A stretch of 64,000 nucleotides of DNA from the NCBI RefSeq assembly GCF_000147675.1, contig NZ_ADGQ01000035.1, forward strand, positions 36,782 through 100,781, read 5' to 3'. Position numbers and translations under genes: made by a program. The stretch's first letter is position 1, and every line of letters starts with the position of its first letter. This DNA is from Peptostreptococcus stomatis DSM 17678 (lineage in GTDB: Bacteria; Bacillota; Clostridia; Peptostreptococcales; Peptostreptococcaceae). The notes beneath the pieces were generated by a model. The model was not told where the DNA came from and ran no database searches. It saw only the letters and a program-made list of their open reading frames with translations. Shown one piece after another: positions 41,304 to 49,606 of this stretch.

Positions 41304-42141
41304 AAACAAAAGCTATAGGCCAGTTAAAAAAGTTGATATTCAACCGGACTGTGTAATCAAGTGTCCCAAGTGTGAATCCCTTTTCTTCATAGATGATATG
41401 GACCATGTAAACAAGCTATGCCCTCACTGTGGTAAGTACTTCAATATGACTGCCTGGGAGAGGATAGCCAGTTTGGTTGATGAAGGCAGTTTTGTGGAGT
41501 ACTTCAGGGAAAAAAAGATAAGAGACCCGCTTAAATTTCCAAAATACAAGGAAAAGCAGTTAAGCTTAAGAAGGAAGTATGAACTTGATGAGGGGGTTGT
41601 CTGTGGTATAGCCAGCATCAAGAACATAAAGGTGGCCATAGCAGTTATGGATACAGACTACCTGATGGGTAGTATGGGAACTACTGTAGGTGAAAAGATT
41701 ACAAAGACAGTTGAGCTATCTATAAAGAAGAAGCTACCCCTACTAGTATTTTCGGCTTCAGGTGGGGCCAGGATGCAGGAGGGTATGTTCTCTTTAATGC
41801 AGATGGCAAAGACTTCCCAGGCCATAGCAAGGCACAAGGAAAAAGGCCTACTATATATATCTATAATGACCAACCCTACTACAGGGGGTGTCAGTGCCAG
41901 CTTTGCCAGTCTAGGTGATATTATCATAGGTGAGAAGAATGCCTTGATTGGCTTTGCAGGTCCTAGAGTTATCAAGCAGGTGACGGGGACAGAGTTACCT
42001 CCAGGTTTTCAGAGTGCAGAGTTTCTTCTAGACCACGGCCTACTTGATATGATTCTGTCTAGGGAGGAAATGCGAGACAGGCTGGGAGATATATTAGAAA
42101 TACACACAAATGTCAATAAGTCTAGGGGGGTGAGAAGATGA
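41284..42141 (+). CDS. accD: Acetyl-CoA carboxylase carboxyltransferase beta subunit
   Basis: Beta subunit of the carboxyltransferase that moves the carboxyl from biotin to acetyl-CoA. The N-terminal zinc ribbon has C-P-K-C (~28-31) and C-P-H-C (~48-51). Crotonase-fold motifs follow: LVFSASGGARMQEGMFSLMQ and TNPTTGGVSASFASLGDIII. Length 285 aa. It starts inside accC and ends in an ATGA overlap with accA, so the carboxyltransferase subunits are made together. Confidence 0.95.
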   Translation: MILDHFKNKSYRPVKKVDIQPDCVIKCPKCESLFFIDDMDHVNKLCPHCGKYFNMTAWERIASLVDEGSFVEYFREKKIRDPLKFPKYKEKQLSLRRKYELDEGVVCGIASIKNIKVAIAVMDTDYLMGSMGTTVGEKITKTVELSIKKKLPLLVFSASGGARMQEGMFSLMQMAKTSQAIARHKEKGLLYISIMTNPTTGGVSASFASLGDIIIGEKNALIGFAGPRVIKQVTGTELPPGFQSAEFLLDHGLLDMILSREEMRDRLGDILEIHTNVNKSRGVRR

Positions 42142-42881
42142 CAAAGGCAATGGATATGGTTCGTGCCTCGAGAGACCCTCAGAGGAAAAAGTCCTATGAC
42201 TACATTAAGTACCTCTGCGATCCCTTTGTTGAGATGCATGGAGACAGGCTCTTTGCTGATGATGATAGTATTGTAGGTGGCATAGGAAGCCTAGGTCCCT
42301 ATTCTGTCATGATAATTGGCCAGCAAAAGGACAGGAATTTTGGTATGCCAAATCCAGAAGGTTATAGGAAGGTTTTGAGGTTGGCTGAATATGCTGAAAA
42401 GTTTAAGCTACCCCTGATAACCCTGATTGACACTCCAGGTGCTGGATGTGGAATTGAGGCAGAGGAGAGGGGGCAGGCAAGCTCAATCGCCAATTGTATA
42501 TGCAGGTTTTCATCATTGAAAGTGCCAAGCCTAGCCATAATTATAGGCGAAGGGGGTAGTGGTGGAGCCCTGGCCCTAAGTGTAACAGATGAAATTTGGA
42601 TGCTGGAAAAGAGTGTCTACTCTATACTGTCACCTGAAGGATTCTCCAGTATTTTATGGAAGGAACCTAGTAAAAAGGATGAGGCTGCAGAGCTGATGAG
42701 GTTGACTAGCTACGACCTAATGGAGGATGGATTTGTAGAAAAGATCATAAAAGAAGATGGTGGAGAGATATATAATTTAAAAAATGAAATATTGAATTTT
42801 TTAGATAAATCCTATTCTGTTTCTATAGAAAAAACTCTTAAAAAAAGATATGATAAGTATAGAAAGATTTTAGGAGGATAA
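42138..42881 (+). CDS. accA: Acetyl-CoA carboxylase carboxyltransferase alpha subunit
   Basis: Alpha subunit of the carboxyltransferase, 247 aa, a short form lacking much of the usual N-terminal helix. Conserved are FVEMHGDRLFADDDSIVGGI, the QQKDRNFGMPNPEGYRKVLR block (~56-75), LPLITLIDTPGAGCGIEAEE and IIGEGGSGGALALSVTDEIW. Its ATG lies in the accD stop (ATGA), and the stop is 4 bases before the fabT start. Confidence 0.95.
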   Translation: MTKAMDMVRASRDPQRKKSYDYIKYLCDPFVEMHGDRLFADDDSIVGGIGSLGPYSVMIIGQQKDRNFGMPNPEGYRKVLRLAEYAEKFKLPLITLIDTPGAGCGIEAEERGQASSIANCICRFSSLKVPSLAIIIGEGGSGGALALSVTDEIWMLEKSVYSILSPEGFSSILWKEPSKKDEAAELMRLTSYDLMEDGFVEKIIKEDGGEIYNLKNEILNFLDKSYSVSIEKTLKKRYDKYRKILGG

Positions 42882-42885
42882 GAAT

Positions 42886-43365
42886 TTGGATAAGAAAAAT
42901 AAAAACTACGAAGATAGTCGTAAGGTTATAAACGGTATAATAGTTGAACTATTTAAGAATATATTGACAATAGAAGAGAAATCTCTAAAAGATAGGGGGA
43001 TCAAAGACCTGTCAATAACAGAGATTCATGTAATAGAGGCCATCGGAATAGGTAATAGGAAGATGATGTCTGAAATAGCCGATATATTGGAAGTTACAAT
43101 GGGAACCCTGACTATAGCCATGACCAAGTTAGAAAAGAAGGGTTATGTAGTAAGGGAGAGAGACTCGAGAGACAGGAGAATTGTCGTGTGTAGCCTGACT
43201 AGAAGGGGTGTTTTAGCTGAAAAAATTCATAGAAATTTTCATGATGAGATGATTGACCACTTGATGGTGGACCTGAAGCTAGAGGAAGAACCAGCCTTAA
43301 TCCAGGCCCTAAAGAATATCAATGCGTTTTTCATCAGAGAATATGGAGGAAAAAATGACAATTAA
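42886..43365 (+). CDS. fabT: MarR-family repressor, probable FabT
   Basis: MarR-type winged-helix protein of 159 aa. The recognition region is MSEIADILEVTMGTLTIAMTKLEKKGYVVRERDSRDRR (shown in pieces: MSEIADILEVTMGT, LTIAMTKLEKKGYV, VRERDSRDRR; ~62-99), with a C-terminal dimer helix. FabT represses fatty-acid genes when bound to acyl-ACP. The assignment rests on its place inside the acc-fab operon, immediately before fabH as in streptococci, and on two FabT-like palindromes at the operon promoter. The start is TTG at 42886 with TAGGAGG eight bases upstream. It overlaps fabH by 11 bases. Confidence 0.82.
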   Translation: MDKKNKNYEDSRKVINGIIVELFKNILTIEEKSLKDRGIKDLSITEIHVIEAIGIGNRKMMSEIADILEVTMGTLTIAMTKLEKKGYVVRERDSRDRRIVVCSLTRRGVLAEKIHRNFHDEMIDHLMVDLKLEEEPALIQALKNINAFFIREYGGKNDN

Positions 43366-44431
43366 CATAATTTCTACTGGAAGTTATGCTGGAGAAAAGA
43401 TATTAGACAATGAATATTTTGCCAAAATTGTAGATACAAATGACGAGTGGATACAGGAGAGGACAGGCATCAAGACCAGGCATATCTGTGATGATATTAC
43501 TACTGAAGAAATGGCTGCCAGGGCTGGTGAGTCTGCCCTGAAAAAATTAAACATAGACAGGTCTAAGATCGGTCTGGTTATCCTTGCCACTGTTAGTTCT
43601 GATACCAAGACACCAGCATCATCTTTCACAGTGGCTGGTAACTTGGGTCTTAAGGGAAACCCAATCTGCTTTGACCTAAATGCTGCCTGTAGCGGTTTTG
43701 TCTACAGTATGGCAGTTGCCAGGTCTATCATGGCTGACATGAATATAGCCTATGCCATGATAATAGGGGCTGAAAGGTTATCTAAGTTTGTCAATTGGTC
43801 GGACAGGGGTACTTGTATCTTGTTTGGTGATGGTGCAGGTTGTGCCATACTAGAAAACTCAGACCTTGCAGACCCAGAGGTTACTTCTAGTCTGGACTAC
43901 AAGCTGGAAATAGAAGGAGACTACCTGGCTGGTAAATTTGATAGCAATAGGTACCTTACTCTTGACTCAAGATTTAGCCTGGATGAAAAGAAGTACCCAT
44001 ATATAGGAATGAATGGTAGACAGATATACAAGTTTGCTACAGATGTGGGTGTCAAGGTGATTGACAGGCTATTAGGGGACAAGGGCCTATCTAAAGATGA
44101 TATAGAACTGATAGTTCCTCACCAGGCCAACAAGAGGATAATAGAAACCCTGGCTATCAAGAGTCAAATACCTGAGTCCAAGTGGTTTGTAAACCTGGAT
44201 AAGTATGGAAATACATCAGCAGCCAGCATACCTCTAGCCTTAAACGAGGTCGTTGAAGATGTATTGGCAGCTAGGAATGTCGACCAGATGGATGGCAAAA
44301 GGATACTTTCAGTAGCCTTCGGTGGTGGTTTGAGCTATGGTGGTTTCTTGTTGAAGATAAGAAAAAATAAGACCAATAAAAAGTTGATAGGAAATCAAAA
44401 TAGGCATCAAACAGTAGATAGAAATATATAG
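43355..44431 (+). CDS. fabH: Beta-ketoacyl-ACP synthase III
   Basis: Condenses acetyl-CoA with malonyl-ACP to start fatty-acid synthesis. The Cys-His-Asn triad is seen in DLNAACSGFVYS (~104-115), VPHQANKRIIE and KYGNTSAASIP. NDEWIQERTGIKTRHIC is the CoA-binding start. The ATG at 43355 (GGAGGAAAAA site) is chosen over 43322 and 43343. The protein is 358 aa; it continues ~25 residues past the usual GGGLSYGGFLLK end with a Lys/Asn/Gln-rich tail, probably a late read-through extension. Confidence 0.93.
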   Translation: MTINIISTGSYAGEKILDNEYFAKIVDTNDEWIQERTGIKTRHICDDITTEEMAARAGESALKKLNIDRSKIGLVILATVSSDTKTPASSFTVAGNLGLKGNPICFDLNAACSGFVYSMAVARSIMADMNIAYAMIIGAERLSKFVNWSDRGTCILFGDGAGCAILENSDLADPEVTSSLDYKLEIEGDYLAGKFDSNRYLTLDSRFSLDEKKYPYIGMNGRQIYKFATDVGVKVIDRLLGDKGLSKDDIELIVPHQANKRIIETLAIKSQIPESKWFVNLDKYGNTSAASIPLALNEVVEDVLAARNVDQMDGKRILSVAFGGGLSYGGFLLKIRKNKTNKKLIGNQNRHQTVDRNI

Positions 44432-44502
44432 AAAAAGTAGAACAAAAGAAATAGAGAAAACAAATATAAGAAGAGAAATAGAAGTAAAAAAGTCATAAAA
44501 TA

Positions 44503-44520
44503 TGATATCAAATGATATCA
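44503..44520 (+). promoter_or_regulatory. Doublet of TGATATCA palindromes before acpP
   Basis: TGATATCA at 44503-44510 and 44513-44520, one helical turn apart, each followed by AA(A). They resemble FabT half-sites with a 2-base centre. In pneumococcus FabT has a second site before fabK; these lie before acpP-fabK. No firm promoter is visible. Confidence 0.4.
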
Positions 44521-44558
44521 AAAATATAAAAAAATGTATTAAAAAGGAGATTATAAAA

Positions 44559-44783
44559 ATGATAACAAAGATTAAGGAAATATTAGCAGACCAGTTAGAT
44601 ATAGAACTAGAAGATATTAAGGATGACAGTGATATCCAGGAAGATCTGGAAGCAGATTCACTAGATGTAATGGACATAATGACAGAAATAGAAGATGAAT
44701 TCGATATAGAAGTAGAGGACGAGGCTATAGAGGAATTGAGAACTCCTCAGAAGATAGCTGAATATATAGAAAAGGTAAAGTAA
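44559..44783 (+). CDS. acpP: Acyl carrier protein
   Basis: Acidic 74-aa carrier of growing acyl chains. The phosphopantetheine serine is in EADSLDVMDIMTEIEDEFDI (Ser36 region), with the usual MITKIKEILADQLDI start. The frame is open upstream to 44502, but the ATG at 44559 has an AAGGAG site and starts the family domain. It sits between fabH and fabK, 5 bases before the latter. Confidence 0.95.
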   Translation: MITKIKEILADQLDIELEDIKDDSDIQEDLEADSLDVMDIMTEIEDEFDIEVEDEAIEELRTPQKIAEYIEKVK

Positions 44784-44788
44784 GAGCC

Positions 44789-45727
44789 ATGAAAAACAAG
44801 GAAATATGTACTTTGTTGGGCATAGACTACCCTATTTTTCAGGGGGGCATGGCTTGGGTATCAGATGCTGAATTGGCAGCTGCCGTATCAAATGCAGGTG
44901 GCCTAGGCATCATAGCAGCAGGTAATGCACCCAAAGACTGGGTTGTCAATGAAATTAGGAAGATAAAGGGACTTACAGACAAGCCCTTTGCCCTAAATCT
45001 TATGTTACTCAGCCCCTTTATAGATGAGGTGGTAGATGCCGTAATCGAAGAGGGTGTAAAGATAGTAGTAACTGGAGCAGGTAATCCAGGCAAGTACTTT
45101 AGCAAGCTAAATGAACACGGGGTCAAGATAATACCCGTAGTGCCATCTGTAGCCCAGGCTATAAGGATGGAAAGAAATGACGGTGTCGTAGCCATGATAG
45201 CAGAGGGGGCTGAGGCAGGAGGTCACGTAGGTGTGACTAACACTATGTCCCTAATCCCCCAGATAGTGGATGCTGTATCCCTACCTGTCATAGCAGCAGG
45301 TGGTATAGCTGATGGCAGGGGATTTGCTGCAGCTATGTGCCTAGGAGCCAGTGGTATCCAGGTTGGTACTAGATTTTTGGTGGCTGATGAATGTAATGTC
45401 AGTGAACCTTACAAGGAAAAGGTCTTAAAGGCCAAGGATACTTCTACTTTGACAACTGGCAATTCTACAGGTCACCCTGTCAGGGTAATCAAGAACAAGT
45501 TTGCCAAGAAGTTCAAGGCCATGGAAGATGCCAGGGCAGACCAGGCAGAATTGGAGGCCTTTGGAGCTGGTGCCTTAAGAAAGGCAGTAGTTGAAGGTGA
45601 TGTTGACAATGGGTCAGTTATGGCAGGCCAGATAGCAGGCCTGGTTAATAAGAAAGAATCTTGCAAGGATATTATAGAAGACTTGATGAAGGGCTATGAA
45701 GAAGTAGTCAAGGGACTGAATATTTAA
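44789..45727 (+). CDS. fabK: Enoyl-ACP reductase II FabK
   Basis: FMN-dependent TIM-barrel enoyl reductase, last step of the elongation cycle, 312 aa. Family blocks are CTLLGIDYPIFQGGMAWVSD, AEGAEAGGHVGVTNTMSLIP (~140-159), AAGGIADGRGFAAAMCLGAS and GIQVGTRFLVADEC. FabK replaces FabI here and no fabI is visible, as in streptococci and many anaerobic cocci. It is related to nitronate monooxygenase, but its position between acpP and fabD decides. Confidence 0.93.
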   Translation: MKNKEICTLLGIDYPIFQGGMAWVSDAELAAAVSNAGGLGIIAAGNAPKDWVVNEIRKIKGLTDKPFALNLMLLSPFIDEVVDAVIEEGVKIVVTGAGNPGKYFSKLNEHGVKIIPVVPSVAQAIRMERNDGVVAMIAEGAEAGGHVGVTNTMSLIPQIVDAVSLPVIAAGGIADGRGFAAAMCLGASGIQVGTRFLVADECNVSEPYKEKVLKAKDTSTLTTGNSTGHPVRVIKNKFAKKFKAMEDARADQAELEAFGAGALRKAVVEGDVDNGSVMAGQIAGLVNKKESCKDIIEDLMKGYEEVVKGLNI

Positions 45728-45739
45728 TTCGGTTCTTAT

Positions 45740-45854
45740 CCCAACTAGTATTTGAGGATAATATGCTACTAGCATATAAAGAGTCTAGGACTTTTATGAG
45801 GATACAGCTTGTATCAGAATATAGGTCGTATCTGAATACAGGTACCTAGTTGGG
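45740..45854 (+). ncRNA. Structured intergenic element between fabK and fabD
   Basis: CCCAACTAG (45740-45748) and CTAGTTGGG (45846-45854) close a ~97-base domain. Inside are ATATGCT-act-AGCATAT (45761-45777, seven perfect pairs), AAGAGTC-tag-GACTTTT (45779-45795) and GATAC-agctt-GTATC (45801-45815); the last can instead pair GTATcAGA with TCTgaATAC. There is no T tract, so it is not a simple terminator. It may be a cis-acting RNA, a processing site or a small palindromic element. Confidence 0.4.
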
Positions 45855-45894
45855 TTTGTGAAGTCGATTTAGATAGTGAAAGGATAGGTTAAGA

Positions 45895-46833
45895 ATGAGT
45901 AAAAAGATAGCAATACTATTTCCTGGCCAGGGGTCCCAGTACGAGGGCATGGGCAGGGACTTGATAGCTAGTCCGGTATATAAGAGGGCCAAGGAAATTC
46001 TGGATGACCATACATATTCGGTAGTTGAGGAAGCCAGCCTTGATCAATTATCAAAGACCAGGTATGGTCAGGTGGCCATATTCTTAAATAGCCTTAGCCT
46101 ATATCAAGAACTTAAAGACAGGGTTTTAGATCCAAATGACATAAGTGTATCAGCCAGTCTAGGTTTGAGCTTGGGCGAGTATACAGCCTTGTGTGCAGCA
46201 GGAGTATTTTCCCTTGATGAGGGAATTGACCTGGTAAAAAACAGGGGGCTTATCATGGGGCAAGGAGCTGGAGGCAAGGGGTCTATGGTAGCAGTTATGA
46301 AGACTAGTCTAGAAACTATTCAAGACCTTGTAGACCAGGCAAAAGAGGACAATGTACTAGCTGTATGCAACTTAAATTCACCAGGCCAAATTGTGGTAGG
46401 TGGAGAATTTGAGGCCCTTGACAGGTTTGAAGAAAAATGCAAGGAGGCCAAGATAAAGAGGTATATGAGACTAAATGTTGAAGGTCCCTTCCATACACAA
46501 ATCTTAAGCCAGGCAGCCCAAGAATTTGCAGATGACCACTTGGCCAAGATAGACTACAGGGAACCTGGCATGGATGTTTATACCAACTTGTCTGGAAAGA
46601 ACTACAAGCAGGTGGACTCTATAGTAGAAAATCTTAAGGACCAGATGTGTTCACCAGTCAGGTTTATAGACTGTGTCGAAAATATGATTGCAGATGGTTG
46701 TCAGGTCTTTATAGAAATAGGGCCAGGCAAGTCCCTAAGTGGCTTTGTAAAGAAGATAAACAAGGATGTAAGGGTCATTAACATACAAAATATATCCGAT
46801 ATAGAGGGTATAGATTTGGAGGATTTAAAATGA
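45895..46833 (+). CDS. fabD: Malonyl-CoA:ACP transacylase
   Basis: Loads malonyl groups on ACP. It starts KIAILFPGQGSQYEGMGRDL; the nucleophile elbow is GLSLGEYTALCAAG (~88-101), the GLSLGEY form with Leu before Ser, and the catalytic histidine is in NVEGPFHTQIL (~196-206). IEIGPGKSLSGFVKKI closes the fold. Length 312 aa. It follows the structured gap and ends in an ATGA overlap with fabG. Confidence 0.95.
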   Translation: MSKKIAILFPGQGSQYEGMGRDLIASPVYKRAKEILDDHTYSVVEEASLDQLSKTRYGQVAIFLNSLSLYQELKDRVLDPNDISVSASLGLSLGEYTALCAAGVFSLDEGIDLVKNRGLIMGQGAGGKGSMVAVMKTSLETIQDLVDQAKEDNVLAVCNLNSPGQIVVGGEFEALDRFEEKCKEAKIKRYMRLNVEGPFHTQILSQAAQEFADDHLAKIDYREPGMDVYTNLSGKNYKQVDSIVENLKDQMCSPVRFIDCVENMIADGCQVFIEIGPGKSLSGFVKKINKDVRVINIQNISDIEGIDLEDLK

Positions 46834-47576
46834 ATGATATAAAAAAAGTAGCCTTTGTAACAGGTGCATCTAGGGGTATTGGCAAGGCCATAGTTGAAAA
46901 ACTAGCCTCTGACGGTTTCAAGGTTGGATTTAGTTATGTAAGTTCAGATGAAAAGGCCAAGGCCATAGTCGATGAGATGACAGAAAAGGGCTTGGAGGTA
47001 TTTTCAGTAAAGTTTGATGTAAAGAACTTCCAGGAAGTTGAGGATGCCTTTGACAAGATATATGAAGAATATGGAAGGATAGATGTCCTGGTAAATAATG
47101 CAGGTATAACTAGGGACAAGCTGTTTTCCAGGATGAAGGAAGATGACTTTGACCAGGTCATAGATACCAATCTAAAGGGTATATTTAACTGCTCAAAGCA
47201 GGTGGCAAGGAAGATGTCAAAGCAAAAGTCAGGCCGTATAATAAATATATCATCACTAGCAGGCCTGGTAGGTAATATAGGCCAGGTAAACTATTCTGCA
47301 TCAAAGGCGGGAGTAATAGGCTTTACAAGGTCCTTGGCAGCTGAATTAGGTGCCTATGGGATCACTGTAAATGCAGTTGCCCCAGGCCTGATAAAGACTG
47401 ATATGACAGACGCAATTCCAGACCAGATAAGGGAAGGAATGATCAAGGCCGTACCACTTAAGCGTATAGGACAGCCTGAAGATATAGGCAATGTAGTAGG
47501 CTTCTTAGCAGGAGAAACAGGCTCGTATATCACAGGGCAGGTTATCAGTGTTGATGGTGGTTTATCATCAATATAG
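46830..47576 (+). CDS. fabG: 3-oxoacyl-ACP reductase
   Basis: NADPH-dependent short-chain dehydrogenase of the elongation cycle, 248 aa. The cofactor loop is FVTGASRGIGKAIVEKL (~9-25), NNAG is at ~88, the catalytic Ser in IINISSLAGLVGNIGQ and Tyr-Lys in VNYSASKAGVIGFTRSLAAE (~152-171). The end QVISVDGGLSSI is typical. It overlaps fabD by 4 bases and is followed by fabF after 23 bases. Confidence 0.96.
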   Translation: MNDIKKVAFVTGASRGIGKAIVEKLASDGFKVGFSYVSSDEKAKAIVDEMTEKGLEVFSVKFDVKNFQEVEDAFDKIYEEYGRIDVLVNNAGITRDKLFSRMKEDDFDQVIDTNLKGIFNCSKQVARKMSKQKSGRIINISSLAGLVGNIGQVNYSASKAGVIGFTRSLAAELGAYGITVNAVAPGLIKTDMTDAIPDQIREGMIKAVPLKRIGQPEDIGNVVGFLAGETGSYITGQVISVDGGLSSI

Positions 47577-47599
47577 GTTGAAAGGAGAACAAGTTTTTT

Positions 47600-48835
47600 A
47601 TGAGTAGAAGGGTAGTTATTACAGGGGCTGGTGTAGTCAGCGCCCTAGGAAATTCTGTAGATACCTTTATAGAAAATATAAAAGACGGAAAAAACGGGAT
47701 TAGTCTCATTGAAGGAATAGATGTAGGCCAGAATAAGGTAAAGCTGGCAGCAGAGGTTAAGGACTTTGATCCCAAGGACTTTGATATAGATGGCCACAAG
47801 AAAAAGGACAAGTTTGTCCAGTATGCCATGGCTGCAGCTAAGCAGGCCTATGAGTCTAGTGGTTTTGAAATAAATGATGAAAACAGGTTCAGGACAGGAG
47901 TGGTTATAGGTAGTGGAATTGGTGGTCTAGTGACTATACAGGATACCTATGCCAAGTACCTGGAAAAGGGACCTAGGAAGGTATCTTCCCACTTTATACC
48001 AAAGGCCATAATAAATATGGCATCTGCCCATGTATCAATAAAGCTTGGTACCAGGGGTGTGTGTACATCCAGCGTAACGGCGTGTGCAACAGCAACAGAC
48101 TCTATAGGAAGTGCCTTTAGGTTGATAAAGGATGGCTACCAGGATGCAATATTTGCAGGTGGCTGTGAAGCATCTATTTGTGAGCTAGGAGTGTCAGGCT
48201 TTGAGGCCATGTCAGCCCTAACTGTTTCCCAGGATGTAAATAGGGCCTCTATACCTTTTGACAAGGAGAGGTCAGGCTTTGTAATGGGTGAGGGTGCAGG
48301 AGTTCTTCTACTAGAATCCCTAGAATCAGCCCTGGCTAGAAAGGCCAATATAATATGTGAAATAGTTGGTTATGGCCAGACTAGTGATGCCTACCATATT
48401 ACAGCCCCAGATCCAGAGGGTGAAGGAGCCAAGATGTCTATGCTATTGGCCCTTGAAGAGGCTGATGTAGAGCCTGAAAAGCTTGCCTATATAAATGCCC
48501 ATGGAACTAGTACACCTATGAATGATGCCATAGAAACCAAGGCTATAAAGAAGGCCTTTGGTGACCATGCCAAGAACCTTTGCGTTTCTTCTACTAAGTC
48601 TATGACAGGTCATATGCTAGGGGCAGCAGGGGCAATTGAAGCACTTGTATGTGCCTATGCAGTCAGGGATGGATTTGTTCCCCAGACCCTTAACTACAAG
48701 GTGGCTGATGAGGAATGTGACCTAGACTATGTAGGAGGTGCTACCAGGTACCAGGAGGTCCCATATGCCATATCAAACTCACTAGGTTTTGGTGGACATA
48801 ACTCAAGCCTCCTATTTAAAAAGTATAGCGAGTAG
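47600..48835 (+). CDS. fabF: Beta-ketoacyl-ACP synthase II
   Basis: Elongating condensing enzyme, 411 aa. It begins RRVVITGAGVVSALGNSV; the Cys-His-His triad is in SSVTACATATDSIGSAFRL (~157-175), YINAHGTSTPMNDAIET (~296-312) and STKSMTGHMLGAAGAIEA (~330-347). NSLGFGGHNSSLLF ends the protein. The ATG at 47600 follows AAAGGAGA. It lies 8 bases before fabZ. Confidence 0.96.
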   Translation: MSRRVVITGAGVVSALGNSVDTFIENIKDGKNGISLIEGIDVGQNKVKLAAEVKDFDPKDFDIDGHKKKDKFVQYAMAAAKQAYESSGFEINDENRFRTGVVIGSGIGGLVTIQDTYAKYLEKGPRKVSSHFIPKAIINMASAHVSIKLGTRGVCTSSVTACATATDSIGSAFRLIKDGYQDAIFAGGCEASICELGVSGFEAMSALTVSQDVNRASIPFDKERSGFVMGEGAGVLLLESLESALARKANIICEIVGYGQTSDAYHITAPDPEGEGAKMSMLLALEEADVEPEKLAYINAHGTSTPMNDAIETKAIKKAFGDHAKNLCVSSTKSMTGHMLGAAGAIEALVCAYAVRDGFVPQTLNYKVADEECDLDYVGGATRYQEVPYAISNSLGFGGHNSSLLFKKYSE

Positions 48836-48843
48836 GTGGAAAT

Positions 48844-49269
48844 ATGTTGAATATAGAAGAAATAAAGGAAATAATACCACATAGGTACCCATTTTTGTTG
48901 ATAGACAGGGTAGAGGAGATGGAAGTAGGCAAGAGCGTTCATGCCATAAAGTGTATCACGGCATCAGAACCCTGGTTTACCGGACACTTCCCAGAACACA
49001 ATGTAATGCCGGGTGTCTTGCTTGTAGAGGCCATGGCCCAAGCAGGAGCAGTTTCCATCCTATCTATGGAAGAAAACAAGGGCAAGCTGGCCTTTTTCTC
49101 AGGTATCAAGAATGCCAAGTTTAGGAGAGAGGTAGTACCTGGAGACAGGCTGGATATACATGTGGAAATAACTAAGATGAGAAGAAATTTTGGAAGTGGG
49201 GCAGGTAAGATCTACTGTGGTCAGGACCTGTGCGTAGAAGCAGAAATCAGCTTCTTTATAGAAAAGTAA
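48844..49269 (+). CDS. fabZ: 3-hydroxyacyl-ACP dehydratase FabZ
   Basis: Hot-dog fold dehydratase, 141 aa. HRYPFLLIDRV (~13-23), the catalytic histidine in WFTGHFPEHNVMPGVLLVEA (~45-64) and the glutamate in VEAMAQAG are clear. The final gene of the acc-fab operon; the terminator at 49297-49345 follows. With FabK present and no FabM visible, how unsaturated chains are made cannot be told from the window. Confidence 0.96.
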   Translation: MLNIEEIKEIIPHRYPFLLIDRVEEMEVGKSVHAIKCITASEPWFTGHFPEHNVMPGVLLVEAMAQAGAVSILSMEENKGKLAFFSGIKNAKFRREVVPGDRLDIHVEITKMRRNFGSGAGKIYCGQDLCVEAEISFFIEK

Positions 49270-49296
49270 TCCCATTGAATAATTTATCAATTTATG

Positions 49297-49345
49297 AGAC
49301 AACATCTGTAAGATACTTATAGTTATAGATGTTGTCTTTATTTTA
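49297..49345 (+). terminator. Terminator of the acc-fab operon
   Basis: AGACAACATCT (49297-49307) and AGATGTTGTCT (49327-49337) form a perfect 11-base stem, then a T-rich tract. Confidence 0.85.
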
Positions 49346-49396
49346 TAAATTACAAATAAAATTTCCCACCATAATGAATAATATTTCTCCAAGGTG

Positions 49397-49425
49397 GTGA
49401 CAATCTTCGTCTTTTTCGATATAAT
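49397..49425 (+). promoter_or_regulatory. Promoter of the xanthine permease unit
   Basis: GTGACA (49397-49402), 17 bases, TATAAT (49420-49425). Confidence 0.78.
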
Positions 49426-49446
49426 AGTTAATTATAAAAACATAGA

Positions 49447-49513
49447 TACTCATATAAGCCTCTAATATGGTGAGGTGTTTCTACCTATAGCCCTAAACTA
49501 TAGTCTATGAGTT
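49447..49513 (+). promoter_or_regulatory. Purine (guanine-class) riboswitch aptamer with variant J3/1
   Basis: P1 is ACTCATA/TATGAGT (49448-49454, 49506-49512). J1/2 has TATAA, P2 is GCCTC/GAGGT, L2 contains AATATGG, J2/3 is TTTCTACC (49478-49485), P3 is TATAG/CTATA and L3 is CCCTAAA. All match the purine class. The base just before P1 3' is C (49505), equal to C74, the guanine/hypoxanthine specifier. The base before it is T (49504) where the class has A (position 73), giving GTC instead of GAC. Confidence 0.9.
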
Positions 49514-49522
49514 GGAATTGGA

Positions 49523-49565
49523 AGACTTCTGACTCAATATCTTTTGAGTAGGGGTCTGTTTTTAT
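49523..49565 (+). terminator. Riboswitch-controlled terminator
   Basis: AGACTTCTGACTCAA (49523-49537) pairs with TTGAGTAGGGGTCT (49544-49557) using G-T pairs, followed by a T tract. ACTCAATA in its 5' arm can instead pair with TATGAGT of P1, so ligand binding should favour termination (an OFF switch). Confidence 0.8.
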
Positions 49566-49606
49566 TTTATGAAATTATCAAATTTATTAGTATTTTAGGA
49601 GGAAAA

